DNA from: Elysia crispata
Lineage: Eukaryota > Mollusca > Gastropoda > Plakobranchidae
Assembly: GCA_033675545.1 (NCBI GenBank)
Contig: JAWDGP010005301.1
Location: forward strand, 97,001 to 161,000
DNA length: 64,000 nucleotides
Direction: 5' to 3'
The position numbers and the translations under genes are program-made. The notes beneath the pieces are model-generated. The model was not told the DNA's origin and did not search any database. It saw only the letters and a program-made list of their open reading frames with translations. Each line of letters opens with the position of its first letter. Within the stretch, counting starts at the first letter, position 1. Positions 8,949 to 19,490 of this stretch are shown in pieces.

Positions 8949-9938
8949 ATGATGGAAATTCAGTCTTTTATTGACAAAGTAAAATACTGGTATTTTTCCT
9001 ACACTATTCTTTCCAATGTCTACTTTTTGGAACCAGTGGAGCGATTGGTGTGCAGTATCCTTTGAAATTCAAGTGCTAATTGTCTGTAAATTTGATTTCA
9101 TAGTTCGTAACTCTTTTGATGAACAGATTAAAATGGACCTTTTTTAAAGAATTTTTAACTTATATTCTATTTGTTAATATAAATTCAACTGCACTTGAGT
9201 AGGATGACAAGGCTACAAGAGATAATACTATCAGTCAACTGTTTCAATACTATGTATTACTGTGTGGGTCACCAGTATAACAGCTTGGCAACATACAATA
9301 TAATAAAAATTTCCAAACATTCAATAAAGATAGTCAGCATTGAAGTTGTGACAGTCAACATTTCTTAGGCTACAAAGAAACTTTTAGATACAGCAGATGG
9401 AACTTTTAGGGATTAATCCTTAATTATGTCCTCCTTCTGACTCATAAGTAAAAATAGGAGTCTCGATTAGCTTTTAAAATCTCCCCAAAAATTAAGGATG
9501 TTCAATGAATCTAAATTTGTGCAATGAAATATCTCAGCTGTTCTACTGCCTGAGCTCAAAGCTCCTAATGAGCAAAAAGATTTACTTAACAAGCGCTGTA
9601 GAAGATAGATAATGAAGGGACGATTCCAAAGAAGAGAAAACTTGAAGCTTGAGGAAATAGAACTTTAAGTTTTTGTTACAGAATAATAACATAAAGGACA
9701 CTTGTATCGTCTTTATTTCTCATAGATAATTTTTTTTTATTATTCTTAATTTTCTAAGCACATACATGTAAATTTTAAACCTTAACAGATGCTGTCAGAC
9801 ATCCTTTTGGTATTTTTCCTTGCTCTTGTGATCTACACATCCTGGTTATATTTGCCAGGACATGCCCTAATGATGCTTCATTTTTTCAAATACCTTTTTG
9901 GAATGGAGACAGAGGCAGATGCCCCAGTCATGACCTGA
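8949..9938 (+). CDS. SPTSSA: Serine palmitoyltransferase small subunit (SPTSSA/B family), two exons
   Basis: CDS is join(8949-9054, 9799-9938): 246 nt, 81 residues. The family binds the SPTLC1/SPTLC2 heterodimer in the ER membrane, stimulates the first step of sphingolipid synthesis (serine plus acyl-CoA to 3-ketosphinganine) and influences acyl-chain choice. Seen here: KVKYWYFSYTILSNVYFLEP, then VERLVCN, a hydrophobic helix ILLVFFLALVIYTSWLYLP and GHALMMLHFFKYLFG. This matches human SPTSSA as I remember it (YMLEPWERTVFN... YTGYVFMPQH... ILHYFE) without a gap across the splice junction. Human paralogues are 71-76 residues; this one has a ~10-residue longer tail (METEADAPVMT). Start: the first ATG at 8945 is out of frame and stops after nine codons; ATGs at 8949 and 8952 are in frame. 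An AG acceptor at 8933-8934 implies an upstream untranslated exon. Confidence 0.88.
9055..9798 (+). other. U12-type (minor spliceosome) intron of SPTSSA-like gene
   Basis: The donor is GTATCCTTTG (9055-9064), an exact match to the U12 5' splice-site consensus. CCTTAAC at 9780-9786 fits the U12 branch-point consensus, and its adenine lies 13 nt before the CAG acceptor at 9796-9798, within the usual short U12 spacing. The intron is phase 1 and restores Asn (A|AC). The nearer AG at 9787-9788 would put exon 2 out of frame. Confidence 0.85.
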
Positions 9939-10161
9939 AATAGAGCTGCAGACAGTCTTTGCATTTGGGTGTAATACTTTGTGGAGCTTTTTTTTTAAAC
10001 ATCAACCTCTTTTCTCATTTTTAGCAGTGGGATAGGCAGGCAACGTTTTGAATCAAATGATAAAGCTCTGGCTTTGATAGTTCCCCACCCCCCCTCCCCC
10101 TTTTTGTTTCTTATCATGGATATATTGTCATTCACTTATTGTCACCATTTTTATCAATATA
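9939..10161 (+). other. Probable 3' UTR of SPTSSA-like gene
   Basis: Non-coding text after the TGA at 9936-9938. No poly(A) signal before the MITE at 10162, so the UTR probably runs through it to about 10.8 kb. Confidence 0.45.
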
Positions 10162-10639
10162 CAGTGGAAACCTCAAAAACAAAAGTCTGATTATTCGAAT
10201 TTCTCATAAAACGAATTTTGCAAGATGATAGTTGTTTTTTTTTTCTCTTTGGCTATGTTAGAATCGAACTTGTATTTCCAAGTATTTCTGATTTGATTCT
10301 CTTACTTCGAAGTCGATACCACCTCATAAAGCATCACAAAAGTGCTACATGCATCTCTCAAGCAGCAAGCAATGCTAATCACTGCTCAAGAAAGGCTGAT
10401 CAGTGCGCCAACAAATCAAGAAGGGAGCAAATGCATTAACAATTAAGTGCCAGTAGCAAATCTGTACTGATACGGATAGCGACATAGGACGGGGGAAGGG
10501 GAGGGTTGCTCGTTGCAGACTCAGTACACACTCACTCAATGAGTCTTAGACTCTGTTATACCCATTTTTGTAATTCAAATACTCTTTATTCGAAGATTTA
10601 ATCCATTCCCATACAATTCGAATTATGAGGTTTCCACTG
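10162..10639. mobile_element. Tigger/pogo-type MITE (478 bp)
   Basis: Flanked by TA (10160-10161 and 10640-10641), with a perfect 14-bp terminal inverted repeat CAGTGGAAACCTCA. TTCGAA/AATTCGAA words occur inside each end. No transposase frame. Because the SPTSSA-like poly(A) signal lies beyond it, it is probably part of that gene's 3' UTR. Confidence 0.85.
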
Positions 10640-10775
10640 TACATGTAATATACATGTATGTATCACACTTGTAGAGGTTCAAATGAAACTGTCACTGGTC
10701 ACCAAATTTATGATTTGTTTTGAACATTATCATATGAATGTGTTATATACATGTAATTTATAAACAGAAATTGCA

Positions 10776-10781
10776 AATAAA
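10776..10781 (+). terminator. Candidate poly(A) signal of SPTSSA-like gene
   Basis: AATAAA at 10776-10781 (GCAAATAAAAAATTCC), about 840 bp after the stop codon. It is the first canonical signal I noticed on this strand after the gene. Confidence 0.4.
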
Positions 10782-12189
10782 AAATTCCATCCACCATGCC
10801 AAGGAAAAATTAAAATAATGTCATATTTTTACTTGTCAATGTTTTACTTGTTTTACTTTTGAAAAACAGATTCTTCGTGCATTGTGGCTTTATTCTTTGT
10901 GTTCTGTCGCTGTAATTGATTCATGTATGTTTCTTTGCTTTTATATCATCTATTAATATACAGTACTATCATCATTCAATGCTCTTATTTCACAATCTAC
11001 CATGTGTCCTTAAAACTACGTAAGATTGATAAAAAAAAACTCCTATCGGGCTTTTCACTTTGCAATAATACAGCACATCTATTAGTCACACACAAAAATG
11101 ATCATGATATTTTCTTATCTCAGAACCTGCAGTGTTTATATCAACATCCAGGTTAATTTAGATTTTTAGTTATTTATAATTTGATTTAGTGTTCCTATCT
11201 CATCACAGAACAAAAAGTAAAATTATAACTTCAGTTCCTCTTAAATTTAGTGGGAAATTCAACAGAAGTTTAGATCATACCTAGAATGAGATCTAAGAAA
11301 TTGCAAAACAACTAAAAAAAAAAAAATAAAAAAAAATAAAACAAGGGAATAAAAACCCTTAAACAAATGAGTTCAACAAATTGGCAGCATCTCAAGAACC
11401 CACTGACCACTAGAATACACGTAATTACAACTTCCAAGGTTTAAGGCAAAGCTGAATGTACAAGAAATAGAACACATTAAATGATAATTCCCACATGACT
11501 TTTTTTTACCCTCAATAAAATATTGAAATAAAACTTGCTAATGCGCTACAAATCTATTTTAGTGTTATCACATTAACCCAATACTGTATACTTATGGTTT
11601 GAAATTAGACTTAGCAAATCCATTTTTTTTAAAACAAATTAAATATCATCCCATGTTCTTCCGATTACTCCTACTTTTTTTTTCTGACAAAGAGAAATGA
11701 CATTTCTCTAATCACATCTTTATAAAAGATATTTCCCCTGTAGCAGCATTGTTTCATTTGTGGTCTTTAAGATGAATATTAGAAAAAATACAATTATTTC
11801 AGTGGCCTGCCTCCTCTATATCTGTGAAGTGTGAGGCATAGAGATGCGTGGAAGGTCATGATCGCCTACGCTAAAGAGTGCGGCACCTGATTGATTGCTG
11901 AGGCATGTGTGTGTATATGTACATTGTATATATCTCTCGTTGGTCGTAGATGTTTAGCGTCCAATAGCAGGTGTTGATGCTTTTAGATCAACTGGTGGCA
12001 CTTTAGTACGATTCAGATCTTCCCTTTTAAGTTAGCAAGTCATTCAGGCAGGATTAATAATTACAAGCATGATTCCCCTTTCAAATGAACAGGTTTGGAT
12101 GTTTTCTACTCAGAAAAAAAGCAAACTTTACACTAATAAAAAATTTATACATTTTGTATCATCCAGACGCATTCAACAGCTTTAATAAA

Positions 12190-12190
<1 letters not shown>
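10782..12190. other. Intergenic, no gene seen
   Basis: AT-rich text with A-runs near 11,313-11,340. No coding or transposon signature recognised. Confidence 0.5.

Positions 12191-12256
<66 letters not shown>
12191..12256. repeat. (TA)33 microsatellite
   Basis: Uninterrupted TA dinucleotide repeat of about 66 bp. Confidence 0.97.
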
Positions 12257-12259
<3 letters not shown>

Positions 12260-12359
12260 TGAAGATAAGGTGGAATAATTGATGAGAGTGCTCAACTGTT
12301 GGAGCAATACATAAATATAGAAGATCTTACCTTAAATTTCCATGCATACTACACTTGTG

Positions 12360-12660
12360 TTTCAAGCGGAGGACAAAGCTGTCGCCTGTCCTCCGCTCTC
12401 TTCGGGTATGACTGAGGCGTGTTCGTTTGCGCTTGACGTTCCGACCCTGTGTTGTTGTTTATTTTCGTTTCCGGGCCACTGATAGTTTTGTAGTAAATGT
12501 TTCTTCCGGTGGGGGCACGATGAAAATATTTCCCTTCTTTTGTTGAGGCTTGGTTTTGTGTGTAGAATGAAGTATTTTTCTGCTATGCAAAGGTTGCATC
12601 TTTTTGTCGCCGCCGAGTATGGCTGCGCTCTTTCGATTACAGCCCATGATAAGTGGTATT
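12360..12660. promoter_or_regulatory. CpG-richer block, possible promoter or first-exon region
   Basis: In a CpG-poor neighbourhood this ~300 bp holds many CpGs (clusters near 12,365-12,480 and 12,605-12,640). It contains an ATG in good context at 12,619 (MAALFRLQPM, then a stop after 16 codons, with a weak GT after ATAA) and, on the - strand, a 62-codon frame starting ATGGGC at 12,647. Neither product is recognised. The base composition suggests an unmethylated promoter-like segment or a foreign insert. This is inference only. Confidence 0.25.
12365..12397. repeat. 11-bp perfect hairpin
   Basis: AGCGGAGGACA (12365-12375) pairs with TGTCCTCCGCT (12387-12397) around an 11-nt loop. It lies at the edge of the CpG-richer block. 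Confidence 0.8.
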
Positions 12661-13256
12661 CGGTTTTAGATTCTTTAAGTTTCCATATGAATTCACTTAA
12701 AGTTGTGGCTGATTTCTTGTGGTGGAGTCGAAAGCTCGACGTGTGCTGATAGCATGCAAATTTCGACGAAAGGGAGGACTTAAATTAACATCTAGATTGA
12801 AAATTGAATCAGGATGCATAATGAATAAGAAGATTATGAGGTCTCAAACCAATTTCCTGAAAAGTCTTGCAAAAGGGTGCTCTCAGAATGAGAAGAAGAG
12901 AGAACAAAATTAGTCTATCGGCTATCATGTCAAATTTTCCTCACTTCAACTTCATACATTTAGAACTTTGGCCTAAACAGCCGCTTCATTTAGTAAAGCC
13001 TATAACTGACGCTCGATATTTTTGCAGCGAAATTATACTTTATAGCCAGATTTTACTTTTCTGAATGATAAAATAAAATCTTGTTCTCAAGGCAGTTTAC
13101 TTTAAAAAACAAAAAACAAAAAAAACGCTGGGATTTTTCAGGCACCGTCTGTGTGAAGAATTTACACTGTTAACTCAAAACAGTGTTTCTATCTTCTACC
13201 TCTACTGCTGTCTGCTAAAAGAGAAACGTCATATTAAACATTGTTTTTGTTTTTTT

Positions 13257-13610
13257 TTAAGCGCACACTTTCAGATCCTGTAGATCCTTGTAAGCATATA
13301 AAGCACCAGGGCTGTAGAGGTTGACGCCATGTATCGCCTGCAATTCAATAGGCTGCAGTGAGCCACCGCCCTGTTCACTGTTTGTATGACCTAAGCTTTC
13401 CCTATTAACTTTTGGCTTTTTGAGATGAACAAAGACAAGTGTAAGCGACGACTGCCATTGAAATTTGATACAAAAGTTTCTAAACGATTCATTTCGGGAC
13501 AAAGGACGTGATTCATGAAATGGGAGGTCAGGTATTAAAGAACAACGGAATGCCAAAACAAAATGATAGTCACTTAAACGAAATGAACCAGGATAGATTT
13601 GAGAAACCAA
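13257..13610 (-). CDS. Unassigned ORF, possible terminal exon
   Basis: A 117-codon open frame on the - strand ending in DLQDLKVCA and a TAA. It has no ATG: the frame opens right after a stop, so if real it is the last exon of a spliced gene. A possible acceptor (CGTTTAG, - strand) would start the exon at 13,481 with RNFCIKFQWQ. The C-terminal third (IELQAIHGVNLYSPGALYAY) has protein-like composition with little low complexity. I do not recognise the family and found no clear poly(A) signal. Could be chance, or the relic of a transposon. Confidence 0.25.
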   Translation of the reverse strand: MVSQIYPGSFRLSDYHFVLAFRCSLIPDLPFHESRPLSRNESFRNFCIKFQWQSSLTLVFVHLKKPKVNRESLGHTNSEQGGGSLQPIELQAIHGVNLYSPGALYAYKDLQDLKVCA

Positions 13611-14476
13611 TCATGCTTTGAAACAACAGCAAATGCTTGTAGAACAGCACAATGCACACTTGGTTGAGAATCAAATGCGCATACGACGTAGATGTATTTA
13701 TTTTCGGATGCTCGAGGTGGTCGTGAAAAGATTTTGCTGCTTGAAACAATAATTGCAAATTTTAAAAGTCAACACCTTATTACAATTTACAAGGTCAGTA
13801 GTGGAGTTTCTGCTACTTTATTAACTTATTTCCAGGCCGGAGAACTGTTCACAGCACATTCAAGATGTTTATATTTTACACATTGCAAGACCCGAGATGC
13901 TTTTTATGTTCAGCGAAAAAGGAACAGAACTATGTCGTCTCATCCAAGAGGCAAAACTGTTAGTTATTTATGAAACCTCATGTTGCATCGAAAATTTTTA
14001 AAAGAGAGCTCTAACAAGATCATTGCATAATATGCTCGGTTTACAAAGTTAGCAATGTGGAGATTTTAGTCAATCAGCAGTGAGTTACTGTCCGTTGTTC
14101 CTTATGGCACTCGAGCTCAAGTTGTCAAGGCGTTCTGAAAGAAACTTACTTTATGCCAAAATGTGACAAACTACACACTTATCACACATTAGAAGGCTAA
14201 GCAACAGAATGTTTCCCAACATGCAATTGAGAGGCGTTGTAATATAATTTTAAAGCTGCTTAAGTGCACACCATCGCTTGTCGATAATCTGTTCTCGACT
14301 TTCAGATAAAACTTGGAGGATTCTGAGTAGCTCATGCAGAGGGCTGCAAAACTAGGTGACTTTGAATAAAACAGAGAGTACAATAAACTACACATTTAAG
14401 CACACTGCCAGAGCCAACAACATATAATGAGATTAACAGTGCTGAAGAATCATCGGTCAAATTTCCAGCTGAGCTG

Positions 14477-14583
14477 AATTCCTGAACTTAAAAACACGTA
14501 AGTTTTCTCTTTTCCCTAAAGGATCATTACTAGCATATCAGCTTTTAGGAAAAGAGAAAACTTACATTTTAAGTTCAGGAATT
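14477..14583. repeat. Long near-perfect hairpin (~39-nt and ~36-nt arms)
   Basis: The arm 14,477-14,515 (AATTCCTGAACTTAAAA...TCTCTTTTCC) pairs with 14,548-14,583 apart from a 3-nt difference. Pairing extends inward a little through CTAAA/TTTAG, leaving a loop of about 20 nt. It may be a miniature foldback element or a small-RNA precursor-like structure. Confidence 0.75.
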
Positions 14584-15423
14584 AAGGTGAGATCGTCTAT
14601 AATTACATGTATGAAGAGCTCCCACAGTTGAGTACTTTTATCAATTGTTCCTATTATTTTTCAAACTATTCTATTTCCTGCTTGTTAAGATTGCATGCAA
14701 TGTTTTTTTCATAACCCTTCTACGTTCCTTACCCAAACTTGCGCCCTATCCAGGATGAAGCAGGGCACACAGCTAGAAAACTTCATGTAATAAATTAGAA
14801 GTTTTAACAATAATCTGTACATGAACCTTTTAAGAATGGTCTATAGTATAACACACCGTCTGCGTACATTTCAACTTGTTTTATTTTTGTTACACAATAC
14901 CATATTTTAAGTATTTTAAATATAGATAACTGTAGCCTGTATGTATACAGTTTAATATGTTGTTTCTCTCTCCTCTCACATGGCAACGCAAGTCTTTTTT
15001 TTTTTTTTTTTTTAAAGCTAAAGAGATTGTGACCACGAAAATGTGACAGTTGATAGGCCAATCTTATCAATCCCTCGCAGCACATTTCTACAAAAAAGAC
15101 TGAGACTATCAAAGTACGACATTTTCATATACCGATTTGTCTTCTGTTTACGTGATTTCCTGCTGTAACCATGGTCACTATGCATCAATTAATATAATGG
15201 GTAGCGACCTTCAACTGTCTTCGTCTCCCTTCATTAATTTTCCCAGTTGTTTTTTTTTCCTCTGTTGATATATATCAATGCACTATCATGAACAGTGCCT
15301 TATGGTTTTTCACCTCTTTTTTCAAAAGCCTCATTCTTTCTTAGCCTCTTGTCTTAGAATTTTCCATAAACTCACTTGTTTCCCGTCGCTTTTTTCTCTT
15401 TGAATGTTTTCTTATTTGTTTCG
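14584..15423. other. Intergenic, no gene seen
   Basis: Nothing recognised apart from a 20-bp T run near 14,995-15,013. Confidence 0.45.
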
Positions 15424-15517
15424 TAAAACTCTCTCTCTCACTTTCTCGCTCTGTCTTTCTGTCTCTCCTCTCTCTCTCTGTGTCTCTCCTCTCTCTCTCT
15501 CTCTCTGTGTCTCTCTG

Positions 15518-15602
<85 letters not shown>

Positions 15603-15639
15603 CTTTTCTCTTTGAATATTTTCTTATTTGTTTCGTACT

Positions 15640-15672
<33 letters not shown>

Positions 15673-15673
15673 T
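15424..15673. repeat. (CT)n and (CA)n microsatellite
   Basis: CT-rich from about 15,427, pure (CT)n at about 15,519-15,598, then a (CA)n run at about 15,653-15,672. The unit TTCTCTTTGAATRTTTTCTT occurs on both sides (near 15,395 and 15,606), so the flank of the tract is itself duplicated. Confidence 0.95.
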
Positions 15674-16795
15674 TGCTTCGCTTCATTTTTCTACCTCTAT
15701 CTTTCATTCTGTGTTTTCTTCGCTGTCGGTTTCTTCCTTCCATAAGTTGCCTCCCGATCTCTCTGCCTATTTATTTGTGATTTTGTTCCTCCTCTTTTCT
15801 TTCTCTACTTCCCTCCCCTCACCCCCCTCCAAAAAAACAAAAAAAAAAACAAAAAAAAACAACAACAACAAAAAAAAAAAAAAAAAAAAACACACACACA
15901 CATACACAAAGACACAAAGCATCGCCTTAGCCTTTATTCCGCGACAAATAACCCGTCTCAACCCTCCCTACCCCATTCATTTCGATTTTTTCCCGCTTCA
16001 ATTCCTTCCCATCACTTTTGATTACTCCCACCTTTTCTGCTCTTTTCTCATTTTCTTCACATTTTTCCTTCGTTTGAAAGTACGAAGACCCTCCGTGACC
16101 ACATCAATATATTATTTTAAAAAAGTACCGTTCTGAATTGAACAGGAAAACATCTGGAAGAATCATAAGGTGCTGTGGTTATATCATTTCTTTTTAACCT
16201 TTAACTTCTAGTTCACAGGACCTCTCTTGTCTCTACCGCTCAAGACATAACCCTTTTTATCCTTCTTGCGGCAAAACTTCACGGTCGCTCGAGCTTTTAG
16301 CCCTGTAAATTGACGCATTTCGAGTCATAAACGGGTAAGAATAAACTATACCACTGCAATTTACAAGCCTCCCCCCCAATCCAAAAAAAAAAAAAAAAAA
16401 AAAAATGCAAAAACTAAATTGAGAAAGACAAAACACCGAAACAACCCTAAAAAAAAAAGCAAAGTAAATCAACCAAACCCGATGAAGCCATATTTGGTTA
16501 TTTTTTCCATGTTTCTTTTCATAATCTATTTGCATGTGCCGAAATGAAAAAGGTATCAAAACACACCACCAATGTGCAGATCACTTTCTCGGCATTGAAC
16601 AGTTTCAGGTGTTATCGAATGCTGATTAAATTTCAATTACAATACAGTAAAAGATGAAAATCAATAATAATTGAAGAAAATTTTCAAGTTCAAATTTAAA
16701 ATAATGCCGTAATCAACGGTTAAAGGCTGCTTCAAGTTGTATTAGTATTCCAAATAATGTAAACATTGGTCGAAAATAGATCGCATAAAATAAAG
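15674..16795. other. Intergenic, pyrimidine- and A-rich, no gene seen
   Basis: Contains A-rich stretches (15,830-15,890; 16,382-16,405) and a short (CA)n near 15,891-15,905. The open frames here are low-complexity. Confidence 0.45.
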
Positions 16796-16992
16796 TTATG
16801 AAATAATGTTTAAAAGAACTTGATCAAAATGCGGCATTTGCCTCAAATTTGCAGCATGTTCAAAAACGTTCCTCATGAGATCATACTTCCAAGTGACCAA
16901 CCGTCCAAAATTACCAATCAGATCTTGGTAGGCTTCATTCAAAGACAGGCTCTCCTGAAAGATCAGTCTCGAACTTAGCATCAGGAGGCCGG
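16796..16992 (-). CDS. Unassigned exon-like ORF on the - strand
   Basis: A strong acceptor-like sequence (- strand CTTTCTTTACTAG, AG at plus 16,993-16,994) is followed by an open frame of about 65 codons to a TAA at 16,796. It contains an ATG at 16,981 (MLSSRLIFQESLSLNEAYQD). Composition is protein-like, with no low complexity. It could be a terminal exon, or an internal exon ending at the GTAATT inside the frame. No family recognised and no upstream exon located. Confidence 0.25.
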
Positions 16993-16999
16993 CTAGTAA

Positions 17000-18498
17000 A
17001 GAAAGACATAGAAATTTTAATTATCAATTTGGTGAGTTGAAGTGCATAAGGAGGAAACACCACCCAGATCCAGATCCATATTTGGACTGCAACATGAATA
17101 TCTTTTCTTACCCTTTCACTTGATAATCTTAATAATTCGTTCTATTATCGAACAAACGGCATGAGTTCGACGAACTGATATTAATAAGAGCATCTTATAG
17201 CAAGGATTAGTGGGGCTAGACACACCCACTCTTGAGTTATTCTCCCCTATACAAAAGGCAGATCTTTGCAAAAGGAAAGTGATGACCTCGACCAATTAAC
17301 ACTGTAAACCAGAGTGACTTAAACCAGTTGTTGAACAACACAAGTTGATATTTTCTTTAGATTGAAATATATAAAAACCAAAACAATCAAAATCACCGTC
17401 TTCCGTTTCAGATTAGGGAAAAGTCTGAGACTTGTCAATTCAAGTATCACTCTGGATTGATAATTTGCGCAATGTGTTACATATTGAGATGTATCACCCT
17501 AGAGTCCGGTCTTAGTCACCCGGGCTTTAGTTTCTACTGAGATGACTTGCACCACACCTGAGAATGGTGTACTCTTTACTTGTAGAACATTTAATTTCAA
17601 ACGAAAATGCACATCTATGCTGGTTGTGGAAAAAAAAAAGCGAAAGACCGTGGTTTAATTATATGATTACCATATTTACAAATAAATGTGCCGAATCGAA
17701 GCTGTCGCATAAAAATGACTTGGAAAAATAATCTGTTTCATATAGTTGTAAGATCTGAACAAATTGTACCTTGTGATTTTGTTTCAGTTGCATCTCTAAA
17801 AATGATATATCAATTACACCATATTAAACAGTAGATTGGTTTATAGTTTAAAAAATCAAAGCCAGGTTGCAAATCAAAGTAATATCCTTTGGGTTATTCT
17901 AAACAAAAATGTAATGCTTGCTCACGGAATTTCTATAGTCACACCAAATGTCGGTATACATTTCAAGTTTGGTCACTTCTTTAGGATATTCTTATTCTGA
18001 TCATGAGAAAAATAAGTTCAAATAAATTTTGCTGCTTAAATTGTCTTTCTGAGTGTAAAAAAGCGGTCCTTTTTTCCTTTTTTTTTTTTGTTTTTTTACC
18101 TTTTTAGAGTCATCTGCTTTTTATCTGAAATGTTTAAAAACATTGTGTGCAGAACATTATTATGTGTGTTTTCCTTCTATCTTCACAAATGGCTTTTAGC
18201 TTGTGTTGCCGTAGAAACCACAGTCCAAGCGTCCTATTCTTAAGCTTTTGCACCAGCATGAATTATGCATGATTGTTCATCTCATACGTGCTGAGGTCCA
18301 TGTGATCTATTTGTGGAAAACCTTTAACCAGGGAATGATGAAGATGATGTGGCTTTAGTTTTCACATTTTCTCTTTCCTTCTACATAGTTGACTCAAAGA
18401 GACCAAACATCTTTCATTACTATTTTCTCGCTTGACCCATGTTCAACAGTGGTCTCAATCATTTATGTTGGTTTTCCCTCTCGTGCTTTTGTCCACAG
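17000..18498. other. Intergenic, no gene seen
   Basis: AT-rich. No coding, RNA or transposon signature that I can support. Confidence 0.45.
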
Positions 18499-18591
18499 GC
18501 AAGCTTAACAGTACGCAGTACCATATCGCCCCGTCTCAGCTTGCATGAAATCCCAGCCCAACTCCATCTCGCGTCGGGCCTCACTATCGGG
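18499..18591 (+). other. Exon-like segment A (93 bp)
   Basis: Bounded by a good acceptor (GCTTTTGTCCACAG) and a strong donor (GGG|GTAAGC). Richer in G+C and CpG than its surroundings. Only one frame is open (31 codons, SPRLSLHEIPAQLHLASGLT within it), phase 0 at both ends. No homology recognised. It may be an exon of an unrecognised + strand gene, an untranslated 5' exon of the downstream receptor gene, or chance. Confidence 0.25.
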
Positions 18592-19490
18592 GTAAGCAGG
18601 TTATCCTCAGTTTGCAGACACAACTCTTACCGAGATAGTTTTGTATCTCGTCGATGGACTTCTTTGCGCTGTGCTTCAGTGACGGTGTTCACAATAGATT
18701 GGGATATCACTCGCGTTTTTTTAACTGATGGTGTTAACAGTAGTTATTACAATAGTGACGATCAAACTGTAACGTACGGTGCCTCAAATTGATACTTAGC
18801 GTGTGATTTTAGAAATTAAGCCAAACAATTATTTGTTGATTATAAGGTGATAAAATATGGATAAAAGATTAAAATAGACAAAAGATAAAGCTGGATAATC
18901 AGATAGATTGATAGATATATCTTTAACTTGGAAATAGTACACTCAATACTTTCTCTTCCTACTCGTGTGTGCTGCTAAAGCTAAGGGTGATAAAATTTTT
19001 AGAATTCTAGGAAAACTACAGGAAACATCAAAAATTTTATCCGAGCGTTAGTCGAGTCGTTAGTAGAAAATCCAATAGTGTTATTTATCAATTTAAAGTA
19101 TAGAAACAAGAGACACTTTTGAAAAAATGCACTTTTGTGAGTCGTAGGACTTGGAGATCATTTAAAGGATTTAAAGATCTTATTCTAAATTCGCCTGTAT
19201 AATGGCATATCTTAAGTGTAGACAATACACATGGAAAAATTAAGTTTAGCCGCCTCATTTTGTTAAAGCCTGGAATTGCTTCGACAGTCCTGACGGTATA
19301 CAAAATAAAAGTAATAATGATCATTTGCTATGGCTTTTAACCAATATAGTCTAAATTAATTTACAAAAAAAAAAATCTTACAAGAGGACTTAAAAAAAAA
19401 AAACCTTCCTCTATTTTCTCACATTTTCTCCTTTCTTGTTTACAGTCTACAGAAAATGTTTTTGTTTCTGCATTACCGGAGTTTTATTTT

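Larger units (their letters stand above)
8186..8977 (+). repeat. Tandem duplication (~190-bp unit) covering the start of an SPTSSA-like exon
   Basis: Two units (about 8186-8378 and 8379-8977) share intron text (ATTTCAAATTTG, TTGAAAG-TATA, AAT-TATAATA), a pyrimidine tract with AG acceptor, and the exon start GATTATGCATGATGGAAATT. The downstream unit has been enlarged by a 421-bp MITE (8453-8873). The duplication breaks inside the coding exon after GACAAAGT, so only the second unit continues into the rest of the gene. Confidence 0.75.

Noticed and set aside
8945-8974. First ATG of the SPTSSA-like exon (MHDGNSVFY)
   Set aside because: It stops after nine codons. The in-frame ATG four bases downstream starts the recognisable protein; the first one may act only as an overlapping upstream ORF.
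9781-9798. Reading exon 2 of the SPTSSA-like gene from the ATG at 9789 (MLSDILLVFF)
   Set aside because: That would be a separate start or a phase-0 junction with no matching donor. The U12 junction at 9054/9799 fits phase and alignment exactly.
12619-12670. MAALFRLQPM as the first exon of a mitochondrial-type protein
   Set aside because: The frame stops after 16 codons, the only GT nearby is a weak donor, and no matching downstream exon was found.
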